From Flavobacterium sp. ASV13 (GTDB lineage: Bacteria; Bacteroidota; Bacteroidia; Flavobacteriales; Flavobacteriaceae): a stretch of 64,000 bases of DNA. Positions 25,447 to 32,834 of the stretch are shown here, one piece after another. The first letter of the stretch is position 1, and every line of letters starts with the position of its first letter. Location of the stretch: positions 682,001-746,000 of the forward strand of contig NZ_JQJY01000002.1 in assembly GCF_000745775.1 (NCBI RefSeq). The letters are read 5' to 3'. The position numbers were made by a program, and so were the translations under genes. The notes beneath the pieces were generated by a model, which saw only the letters and a program-made list of their open reading frames with translations, made no database searches and was not told where the DNA came from.

Positions 25447-25704
25447 ATGGAAGCATTAAAAGAAGAATTAAAAAATAAAATCATTACGACTTTAAACCTG
25501 GAAGATATCAATATCGAAGACATTGCTGATAACGATCCTTTGTTTGGAGACGGTTTAGGTTTAGACTCGATTGATGCACTTGAATTAATCGTGATTTTAG
25601 ATAAAGATTATGGAATTAAACTGGTTGACCCGAAAGAAGGAAAATCAATTTTCCAGTCAATCGAAACTATGGCGGCATATATTAGCGCGAACAGAACGAA
25701 ATAA
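25447..25704 (+). CDS. Acyl carrier protein 2
   Basis: An 85-residue ACP with the attachment Ser41 in GLGLDSIDALELI. Two bases after the half-ketosynthase and followed, after a 99-bp repeat-bearing gap, by the ketosynthase pair; it most likely carries the aryl polyene intermediate for that pair. Confidence 0.94.
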   Translation: MEALKEELKNKIITTLNLEDINIEDIADNDPLFGDGLGLDSIDALELIVILDKDYGIKLVDPKEGKSIFQSIETMAAYISANRTK

Positions 25705-25805
25705 ATTTTAGATTTTAGACTTCAGATTTTAGATTTCTTTGGCAGAAATATTAAAATCTAATTAATGTTCTACAAATCTAAAATCATAAATCTAAAATCT
25801 AAAAT
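25705..25805. repeat. 32-bp imperfect inverted repeat overlapping a start codon
   Basis: Arms at 25705-25736 and 25774-25805 match as reverse complements at 29 of 32 positions and are built from the word ATTTTAGATTTTAGA. The right arm ends inside the ATG (25804-25806) of the next ketosynthase, so the hairpin would hide its ribosome-binding region. A single arm of the same word appears at 63295-63312. Confidence 0.85.
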
Positions 25806-27003
25806 GGCAAAAGGTGTCGCAATAACCGGAATGGGAATTATCTCTTCGATTGGAAATTCAGTCGAAGAAAATTATATTTCCCTAATCGAAAATAAAATTG
25901 GTATTTCCAGAATTGAAAATATTCCGACGGTTCATGCTGATGTAATCAAAGTTGGTGAAATCAAAAAAACAAATGAAGAATTGATTTCGGAATTGCAGCT
26001 TTCAGAAAATAATAACTTTTCGAGAACAGCAATGATTGGTGCTCTGGCAGCCAAACAAGCTGTTGAAAATGCTGGAATTACTTCTATAAACGAATTCAGG
26101 ACGGGACTTATTTCGGCTACAAGTGTGGGCGGAATGGACATGACGGAAAAACATTATTTCGATTATTTCGAAAAACCGGAATTGGTCAAATACATAACTT
26201 GTCATGACGGCGGCGATGTGGCTGAAAAAATTGCTTCTGAACTAGGTTTAAAAGGAATGGTTACGACAATCAGTACGGCTTGTTCCTCGGCGGCAAATTC
26301 AATCATGTTAGGCGCACGACTAATTAAATCTGGAAAACTGGATCGCGTAATTGTTGGGGGAACTGATGCTTTGGCAAAATTCACCATCAACGGATTCAAG
26401 ACTTTGATGATTTTATCTGACGATTATAACAAACCATTTGACAATAATCGAAAAGGGCTAAATCTTGGTGAAGCGGCTGCTTTTTTAGTTTTAGAATCAG
26501 ATGAAATTGTTGCCAAACAAAACAAAAAAGTCCTGGCAAGAGTTTCTGGTTATGGAAATGCAAATGATGCTTTTCACCAAACTGCTTCTTCAGAAAACGG
26601 CGACGGCGCTTATTTGGCCATGAAAAAAGCCTTTGAAGTTTCGGGTTTAAAACCTTCTGAAATTGATTATATCAACGTTCACGGAACCGCAACACCAAAC
26701 AATGATTTATCTGAAGGAAGAGCATTATTGCGAATTTATGAAGATGAAAAAGTGCCGGATTTCAGTTCTACAAAACCTTTTACAGGACACACTTTAGCGG
26801 CGGCGGCGGCAATTGAAGCCGTTTATTCTGTTTTGGCAATTCAGAATAGTGTGGTTTATCCAAATTTGAATTTTGAAGTGCCAATGGAAGAATTTGAATT
26901 GAAGCCTCAAAAAACTTTAAAAATGAAAAATATCGAACACGTTTTATCCAATTCTTTTGGTTTTGGCGGAAATTGTTCAACCCTTATATTTTCTAAAAGC
27001 TAA
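25804..27003 (+). CDS. Beta-ketoacyl-ACP synthase, KS alpha of a KS/CLF pair
   Basis: A 399-residue ketosynthase. The ATG at 25804 is chosen (it gives MAKGVAITGMG, the usual KS start); the frame is open from 25765 but that part lies in a repeat. Nucleophile Cys160 in STACSSAANS, histidines in NVHGTATPNND and KPFTGHTLAAA, and NSFGFGGNCS near the end are present. It overlaps a Cys-less homologue by one base (TAATG), the arrangement of type II PKS KS/CLF (ApeO/ApeC) pairs. Confidence 0.9.
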   Translation: MAKGVAITGMGIISSIGNSVEENYISLIENKIGISRIENIPTVHADVIKVGEIKKTNEELISELQLSENNNFSRTAMIGALAAKQAVENAGITSINEFRTGLISATSVGGMDMTEKHYFDYFEKPELVKYITCHDGGDVAEKIASELGLKGMVTTISTACSSAANSIMLGARLIKSGKLDRVIVGGTDALAKFTINGFKTLMILSDDYNKPFDNNRKGLNLGEAAAFLVLESDEIVAKQNKKVLARVSGYGNANDAFHQTASSENGDGAYLAMKKAFEVSGLKPSEIDYINVHGTATPNNDLSEGRALLRIYEDEKVPDFSSTKPFTGHTLAAAAAIEAVYSVLAIQNSVVYPNLNFEVPMEEFELKPQKTLKMKNIEHVLSNSFGFGGNCSTLIFSKS

Positions 27004-28067
27004 TGACAAAAAAGACATATATAAATGGAGTAGGCTGTATTTCGACTCAAAAAACATTTGATACTGTTTTTTTAGAAGAAGCTGTTTACAATCAAAATGA
27101 AACGGTTCTTTCAATCGTTTCTCCAGTTTACAAAGATTATATTTCTCCTGCGATGATCAGAAGAATGGCAAAAGGAGTGAAAAACGGAATTGTAGCTTCG
27201 GCTTTGGCAATGAAAGATGCGAATGTTGAAAATGTTGATGCAATTATTACCGGAACTGGATTAGGCTGCATCGAAGATTCTGAAAAATTCCTGAAAAACA
27301 TTCTCGATAATAACGAAGAATTTTTAACGCCAACTTCGTTTATTCAATCGACACACAATACCGTTGGTGCACAAATTGCACTTTCTTTACAATGTAAAGG
27401 TTATAATTTTACGTATGTAAATGGCGCGGTTTCTTTTGAATCGGCACTTTTGGATGCTAAAATGCAGATTGAAGAAGACGAAGCAAATTCAATTTTGGTT
27501 GGTGGAGTTGATGAAAACGGAGATTATACTTTATCGCTTTTTAAATTGGCCGGAAGAATTAAAAAAGAAAACGATCTTCCTTCTGAAGTTTTAAATGCTA
27601 ATTCCAGCGGTGTTATTTATGGTGAAGGCGCGAGTTTTTTTGTTTTGGAAAATGAAAGAAAAGAAAATACGTATGCCGAAATTCTTGATGTTGAAATCGT
27701 AAATACTTTGGAAGAAAATGAAATTGAAAATACTATTATCACTTTCTTAAAACATAATAATTTACAAATTTCAGATCTTGATGCTGTCGTTTTTGGCTTT
27801 GATGGAAACTCAGATTCTGATTCTTATTATCGAAATTTAAGTGAAAATGCTTTCGCAAAAACACCTCAATTGTATTACAAACATTTAAGTGGAGAATATG
27901 ACACGGCTTCTGCTTTTGCTTTGTGGATGGCTTCAAAAATCATAAAAACTCAGGAAATTCCTGAAATTATAAAAGTGAATTCAATTGAAAAACCTGCTTA
28001 TAATACCATTTTATTGTACAATCAGGTAAATGGAAAAAATCATAGTTTTACGTTGCTTTCAAAATGA
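27003..28067 (+). CDS. Ketosynthase-like chain-length factor (no active-site Cys)
   Basis: A 354-residue ketosynthase-fold protein. At the nucleophile elbow it reads YVNGAVSFESALLDAK instead of a Cys-containing loop, and the HGT and GHT histidine motifs are replaced (VVFGFDGNSD and YYKHLSGEYDTAS). It cannot condense on its own and is most likely the chain-length factor of the preceding ketosynthase, as ApeC is for ApeO. Coupled by a one-base overlap upstream and four-base overlap downstream. Confidence 0.85.
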   Translation: MTKKTYINGVGCISTQKTFDTVFLEEAVYNQNETVLSIVSPVYKDYISPAMIRRMAKGVKNGIVASALAMKDANVENVDAIITGTGLGCIEDSEKFLKNILDNNEEFLTPTSFIQSTHNTVGAQIALSLQCKGYNFTYVNGAVSFESALLDAKMQIEEDEANSILVGGVDENGDYTLSLFKLAGRIKKENDLPSEVLNANSSGVIYGEGASFFVLENERKENTYAEILDVEIVNTLEENEIENTIITFLKHNNLQISDLDAVVFGFDGNSDSDSYYRNLSENAFAKTPQLYYKHLSGEYDTASAFALWMASKIIKTQEIPEIIKVNSIEKPAYNTILLYNQVNGKNHSFTLLSK

Positions 28068-28840
28068 TAACGCATAAAAACATATCTGTTTTTTTTATCT
28101 TTTTATTGCTCGTATTATTTCTTTTGAATTTTTATACAGCAATTAATTTTTGGTGGTTTGTTTTAATTGTTTTGATTTGGCTTGGAATAAATGCTTTTGG
28201 TTCTGTCCAAATTTCTTCTAATTATCATGTAAAAGCGTTCTGTAATAATCCTTCGGAAACAGAAAAAAAAATTGCCTTAACTTTTGATGACGGACCAAGT
28301 GAATTTACTTTGGAAGTTTTGGAACTTCTGAAAAAATACAATGCCAAAGCGACTTTTTTCTGTATTGGAAAAAACATTGAAGCACATCCGGAAATTTTAA
28401 AACAAGTTATTGACGAAGGTCATTTGGTTGGAAATCATTCTTATTCTCATTCTAAGTTTTTCGATTTTTATCATGAAGACAAAATAACAGATGAACTTCG
28501 CAAGACAGATAAATTGCTGGAAAAATTCACTTCAAAAAAAATCAACTTTTTCCGTCCGCCTTATGGAGTTACGACACCTTCAATTCGCAGAGCATTAAAA
28601 GTTACCGGACACAAAGTTATTGGCTGGAATATTCGTTCACTTGACGGAGGAACAAAAAATCAGGATTTGATTTTGAACCGAATTAAAAAACACATTTCTC
28701 CCGGCGGAATTGTACTTTTGCACGATACTGCGCCACACTCTGTTTTGGTATTGGAACAGTTTTTGCAATTTTTACAGCAAAATAATTACGAAGTTATTTC
28801 GATAGAAGAACTTTTGAACCTTAAAGCTTATGAAGACTAA
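28064..28840 (+). CDS. Polysaccharide deacetylase (NodB) membrane protein
   Basis: A 258-residue protein with two N-terminal membrane helices (about 7-45) and a NodB domain: TFDDGPSEF (metal-binding Asp pair), HSYSHS histidines, RPPYG, and the C-terminal ILLHDTAPHS motif. The deacetylase acts outside the inner membrane. In this cluster it may remove an acetyl or acyl group from a glycolipid or from the pigment. The actual substrate is unknown. Confidence 0.87.
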   Translation: MITHKNISVFFIFLLLVLFLLNFYTAINFWWFVLIVLIWLGINAFGSVQISSNYHVKAFCNNPSETEKKIALTFDDGPSEFTLEVLELLKKYNAKATFFCIGKNIEAHPEILKQVIDEGHLVGNHSYSHSKFFDFYHEDKITDELRKTDKLLEKFTSKKINFFRPPYGVTTPSIRRALKVTGHKVIGWNIRSLDGGTKNQDLILNRIKKHISPGGIVLLHDTAPHSVLVLEQFLQFLQQNNYEVISIEELLNLKAYED

Positions 28841-29462
28841 ATTATATATTTTCCTTTTCCTAAATATTTTCAGCATTTCTGTTTTCGCTCAGGAACAAAA
28901 AATGACTGATGCTGAAATTGCATCTTTCAAACAAGATGTAAATGTAGTTTCGAAAAAAATCAAAACTTTAAGTACTGATTTTGTTCAATACAAACATTTG
29001 GATTTTTTATCGAAAGACATTGAAACTTCTGGAAAAATGATTTTTAAAGAACCGGCGTTATTATCTTGGCAATATAAAAAACCATACAATTATAGCATTG
29101 TTTTCAAAAACGGAAAAATCCTGATTAACGACGAAGGAAAGAAAAGTGCGGTTGATATTGGCAACAGCAAAATCTTCGCAAGAATCAACAAATTAATTAT
29201 TGGAAGTGTGAGCGGAAATATGTTTGACGATAAAGAATTTACGATTTCATATTTTAAATTGAAAGGTCAAAACTTAGCGAAATTTGTTCCAAAAGATGCG
29301 ACGCTGAAAAAATACATCAAACAAATCGAACTGACTTTCGACAAAGAAGAAGCAACAGTGGTTCAGGTAAAATTATTAGAATCATCTGAAGATTATACCC
29401 GAATTGTACTTAAAAATAAAGTGATCAATGCAAAAATCGACGATTCAGTTTTTACTAATTAA
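28830..29462 (+). CDS. LolA-like outer-membrane lipoprotein carrier
   Basis: A 210-residue periplasmic protein with a signal peptide (MKTKLYIFLFLNIFSISVFAQ) and a LolA/LolB-like beta-sheet domain (TLSTDFVQYKHL, SGKMIFKEPALLSWQYKKPYNYSIV, the typical core). LolA folds carry hydrophobic acyl chains across the periplasm. In aryl polyene clusters such a protein is thought to ferry the pigment lipid to the outer membrane. The start overlaps the deacetylase by 11 bases. Confidence 0.86.
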   Translation: MKTKLYIFLFLNIFSISVFAQEQKMTDAEIASFKQDVNVVSKKIKTLSTDFVQYKHLDFLSKDIETSGKMIFKEPALLSWQYKKPYNYSIVFKNGKILINDEGKKSAVDIGNSKIFARINKLIIGSVSGNMFDDKEFTISYFKLKGQNLAKFVPKDATLKKYIKQIELTFDKEEATVVQVKLLESSEDYTRIVLKNKVINAKIDDSVFTN

Positions 29463-30063
29463 TTGTTTTCTGGCAATTTTTTTAGTTTCTTGTGGCTCGG
29501 TCACAAAAAATTATACGCCTAAAAAATTAGACAAAACGAAGATAGAAGTTCCTTATTTCTCTGACCCAAATGCTGATTATGTTTATAAAACAAATATCAC
29601 AGTTTACGGTCATGAATTGTCCGGAATTTTTATTGCCAAGAAAGTAAATGACACAACGCATCGAGTAGTTTTTACCACTGAATTTGGAAACAAATTATTG
29701 GATTTCGAAATTGCTGAAAAGACTTTTAAAGTCAATTCGATAGTTTCTGAATTGGATCGAAAAATCCTAATTAATACATTAACTGAAGATTTCAGAATTC
29801 TTCTTAAAAAAGATTTTCTGATTCAGGAAGAGTTTGAAAATGTAGATTTTAACATTTATAAATCGGCAGATGGCGCTCGTGACAATTATCTTTTCTTTTC
29901 AAAAAAAGACCAAAAATTAGAAAAAGTAGTACGTTCTTCTAAAACAAAAGATAAAATAACAATTACTTTTACTTTAGAAAACGATAATTTTGCTAAAAAA
30001 GTCGTCATTTTACATCAGAATATCAAGTTGAAAATTGAACTGAATTATTTTAAATCAGAGTAA
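29428..30063 (+). CDS. Outer-membrane lipoprotein of the pigment cluster
   Basis: A 211-residue lipoprotein with lipobox LVSC (Cys22). The body is beta-rich (YVYKTNITVYGHELSGIFIAKK, HRVVFTTEFGNKLLDFEI) and resembles LolB-like acceptors. The gene overlaps the LolA-like one by 35 bases, so the two are probably made together and act as carrier and receptor of the pigment. Family name not certain. Confidence 0.76.
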   Translation: MQKSTIQFLLINCFLAIFLVSCGSVTKNYTPKKLDKTKIEVPYFSDPNADYVYKTNITVYGHELSGIFIAKKVNDTTHRVVFTTEFGNKLLDFEIAEKTFKVNSIVSELDRKILINTLTEDFRILLKKDFLIQEEFENVDFNIYKSADGARDNYLFFSKKDQKLEKVVRSSKTKDKITITFTLENDNFAKKVVILHQNIKLKIELNYFKSE

Positions 30064-30083
30064 AAATATAAACCAAACCAACT

Positions 30084-30689
30084 ATGAAAAAAATAACCTT
30101 ATTTGCATTTGTACTATTTATTGGTGTTGCTTCAATGCAAGCACAAGTATCAGTAAATCCAGGTATTAGAGGTGGTTTAAACCTTACAAGTTTAACCAAT
30201 ATTGATAACAACAGTATGAAAGCTGATTATTATATTGGAGGATTAGTGGCAATAAAATTCAATAGGTATTTTACACTTCAGCCTGAAATCACATATTCAA
30301 GACAAGGTGCCGAAGGAAGAGAATATTATAACGGATCAAATGCTTTTCAGGATGCAAAATATGAGTTGAATTATGTAACGCTTGGAGCTGTTGCAAAATT
30401 TAACTTTGGAGGAAAAGGTTTTCATGTATTGGCAGGACCATCACTTGATTTGAAGACAAGTGACAATTTTGGGCGTTACGGATATGATCCAATTGGTACA
30501 GATTTTTCATTTGTTGGCGGTATTGGCTATACGTTACCAAACGGATTGACTTTTGAAGCAAGATTTAAACAAGGTTTAATCGATATTTACGGTTATGACG
30601 GTATTGATTATGATGACTATTATTATGACCAAATTATTTTAAATCAGGTATTGCAGTTTGGTATTAGTTATACTTTTAAAGTAAAATAA
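30084..30689 (+). CDS. Outer-membrane beta-barrel protein (PorT-like)
   Basis: A 201-residue protein with a signal peptide (ending ASMQAQ) followed by alternating amphipathic strands typical of small 8-strand porin-family barrels (GIRGGLNLTSL, YYIGGLVAIKFNRYFTLQPEITYS, LQFGISYTFKVK). It ends with a Bacteroidota-type aromatic-rich final strand. It may be the outer-membrane element of pigment placement; whether it transports anything is unknown. Confidence 0.84.
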   Translation: MKKITLFAFVLFIGVASMQAQVSVNPGIRGGLNLTSLTNIDNNSMKADYYIGGLVAIKFNRYFTLQPEITYSRQGAEGREYYNGSNAFQDAKYELNYVTLGAVAKFNFGGKGFHVLAGPSLDLKTSDNFGRYGYDPIGTDFSFVGGIGYTLPNGLTFEARFKQGLIDIYGYDGIDYDDYYYDQIILNQVLQFGISYTFKVK

Positions 30690-30692
30690 AAA

Positions 30693-31064
30693 ATGGTTTT
30701 AAAAGATTTTTACAAAATACTTTCGGAAGAAAAAATATCAGATTCTAAATATACGATTACGATTTTGGTCAATGAAAAACATGAAGTTTTCAAAGGTCAT
30801 TTTCCGGGAAACCCAATTATGCCGGGTGTTTGCATGATACAAATTATTAAAGAATTAACAGAGAAAATTACGCAGGAAACTTTAATGATTCAAACGCTTG
30901 CCAATGTAAAATTTATGGCACTCATTAATCCGGAAGTTAACCCTGAATTGCGTTTAGAACTTGACATTACAACAACCGAAGATAATTTGGTTAAAGTAAA
31001 AAACACAACTTATTTTAATGACACAGTTGCCTTGAAATTAAGCAATGTGTACAAAAAAATGTAA
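30693..31064 (+). CDS. Hot-dog dehydratase subunit with GHFP histidine (ApeI-like)
   Basis: A 123-residue hot-dog protein with FKGHFPGNPIMPGVCMIQIIKE. The catalytic histidine of FabZ (GHFPG) is present, but the acidic residue of the following helix (IEA.AQ in FabZ) is replaced by Gln. This is the mirror image of the two dehydratase-like proteins at 17708 and 18144, which keep the acid and lack the histidine. A heterodimer with a composite active site is therefore likely, as known for ApeI:ApeP. Confidence 0.85.
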   Translation: MVLKDFYKILSEEKISDSKYTITILVNEKHEVFKGHFPGNPIMPGVCMIQIIKELTEKITQETLMIQTLANVKFMALINPEVNPELRLELDITTTEDNLVKVKNTTYFNDTVALKLSNVYKKM

Positions 31065-31066
31065 TT

Positions 31067-31552
31067 ATGAAACTGCTATTGACATTGCTTTTATGGGTAA
31101 ATTTTGTGGGCACTCCAGATTTGGCGTCCATAAGAAAAATGTACACAACTGTTACTAAATCGGAAAGTAATGCAAAAGAATTTTCAGAAAAACTAGCTGA
31201 CATTTCTGAAGAAGGTAATAAAACTTTAGTTGCTTACAAAGCAGCTTCTATTCTTTTGGATTCTAATTTTAAAAAGAAATTAAAAGATAAAATTGACCGT
31301 TTTAAAGAAGGTGCAAAATTGCTTGAATCAACTATAAAAAGCGAGCCTAATAATATCGAAATCAGAATGATTCGCTTGAGCATTCAGGAAAATGTTCCAG
31401 GAATTACGGGTTACAAAAAGAATATAAAAGAAGACAAAAAATATCTAACCGAGCACTATGGTGATCAAAGCGGTGCTTTAAAAGAATATCTAAAAGACTT
31501 TATTTTACAATCAAAAAGTTTTTCTGAAAAGGAGAAACAATTTGTGAAGTAA
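31067..31552 (+). CDS. Exported helical protein of unknown function
   Basis: A 161-residue protein with a short signal-like N-terminus (MKLLLTLLLWVNFVGT) and an all-helical, Lys/Glu-rich body that resembles two or three TPR-like helical hairpins (LVAYKAASILLDSNF, GAKLLESTIKSEPNNIEIRMIRLS). Two bases after the dehydratase gene; clearly part of the operon. I cannot name a function. Confidence 0.72.
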   Translation: MKLLLTLLLWVNFVGTPDLASIRKMYTTVTKSESNAKEFSEKLADISEEGNKTLVAYKAASILLDSNFKKKLKDKIDRFKEGAKLLESTIKSEPNNIEIRMIRLSIQENVPGITGYKKNIKEDKKYLTEHYGDQSGALKEYLKDFILQSKSFSEKEKQFVK

Positions 31553-31570
31553 GCGAAAGCATCATTTTCC

Positions 31571-32749
31571 ATGGAACCTAATTTACATCAGCACGATTTA
31601 TTAAATACCACCTCATTTTGTGTTATTGTCCCAACGTACAATAATCAGAAAACGCTAAAAAAAGTGCTGGATTCTATTTTAGATTTCACTACAAATATTA
31701 TTATTGTCAACGACGGTTCTACAGATTCTACTTCTGAAATTTTAAAACAATATTCCGAGCTTACGCAAATTCATCATCCTAAAAATATAGGAAAAGGTCG
31801 TGCGCTAAGAAATGGTTTCAGAAAAGCAATCGAAATGAAATTTGAATACGCCATCACAATCGATTCTGACGGGCAGCATTTTGCATCTGACATTCCAAGT
31901 TTTATTTCAGCAATTCAAAAAGAACCAAATGCACTTTTGATTGGAAGCCGAAATATGACGCAGGAAAATGTTCCGAAGAAAAGCAGTTTCGGAAACAAAT
32001 TTTCAAATTTTTGGTTCAAGTTCGAAACCGGAATCAAACTTGATGATACACAATCTGGTTTCAGATTATATCCTTTACAATTGCTTCCGAAACAATTTTA
32101 TACCAATAAATTTGAGTTTGAAATTGAAGTTATTGTGCGTGCGGCGTGGAAAGGAATTGTGGTAAAAAACATTCCGATTCAGGTTTTGTACGATCCCGCA
32201 GAACGCGTTTCGCATTTTCGTCCGTTTCGTGATTTTACCCGAATCAGTATTTTAAATACGGTTTTGGTTACGAATGCTTTGTTGTATATCAAACCGAGAG
32301 ATTTTTTTAGAAGAGCAAAAAAAAAAGGTTTTAAAAAATTCTTTCTTGAAGATATTCTAGAAAGCAACGATTCTAATTTCAAAAAATCAGCCGCAATCGC
32401 ACTTGGTATTTTTATTGGATTTTCACCTTTTTGGGGATTTCAAACTATTTTACTTTTTACTTTTGCTGCTATTTTCAGACTTAACAAAGTCATTGCATAT
32501 TTGACTTCAAATGTGAGTTTTCCTCCATTTATTCCGTTTATTATTTACGCTTCACTTCAAGTTGGAAGCATTTTTGTGTCGAGTGACGCGCCTTTAGTTT
32601 TAGACAGTTCGATTACACTCGACGATATTCAAAAAAATGCTACACAATATATCGTAGGAAGTCTTATTTTAGCATCCGTTTCCGCGCTAACAGTTGGTTT
32701 TATAAGTTATTTGCTTTTAACCGCTTTTAGCAAGAAACCCATCGAATAA
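31571..32749 (+). CDS. Family 2 glycosyltransferase fused to DUF2062 membrane domain
   Basis: A 392-residue protein. Residues about 15-230 form a GT-A glycosyltransferase (VPTYNN, NDGSTDST, and DSDGQH metal motif), similar to dolichol-phosphate mannosyltransferases. The C-terminal 140 residues are a DUF2062 domain with three or four helices (IALGIFIGFSPFWGFQT). It could glycosylate a lipid carrier or the pigment. Aryl polyene clusters usually carry a related glycosyltransferase/acyltransferase protein. Confidence 0.88.
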   Translation: MEPNLHQHDLLNTTSFCVIVPTYNNQKTLKKVLDSILDFTTNIIIVNDGSTDSTSEILKQYSELTQIHHPKNIGKGRALRNGFRKAIEMKFEYAITIDSDGQHFASDIPSFISAIQKEPNALLIGSRNMTQENVPKKSSFGNKFSNFWFKFETGIKLDDTQSGFRLYPLQLLPKQFYTNKFEFEIEVIVRAAWKGIVVKNIPIQVLYDPAERVSHFRPFRDFTRISILNTVLVTNALLYIKPRDFFRRAKKKGFKKFFLEDILESNDSNFKKSAAIALGIFIGFSPFWGFQTILLFTFAAIFRLNKVIAYLTSNVSFPPFIPFIIYASLQVGSIFVSSDAPLVLDSSITLDDIQKNATQYIVGSLILASVSALTVGFISYLLLTAFSKKPIE

Positions 32750-32750
32750 T

Positions 32751-32817
32751 TTTTCGCCAAGAATTCACGAATTTATTTTTAATCTGATTGTATTAATTCG
32801 TGAATTCGTGGCGAAAA
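32751..32817. repeat. 23-bp inverted repeat before the RND fusion gene
   Basis: Arms at 32751-32773 and 32795-32817 pair at 22 of 23 positions (word AATTCGTGAATTCGTGGCGAAAA) with a 21-base loop. The right arm is followed by A, not T, so it is not an ordinary intrinsic terminator. Confidence 0.85.
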
Positions 32818-32834
32818 AAACTTAAATCATAACT

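Noticed and set aside
32751..32817. Rho-independent terminator between the glycosyltransferase and RND fusion
   Set aside because: The stem is strong but is followed by A on the + strand and by AATT on the - strand, not by a T-run.
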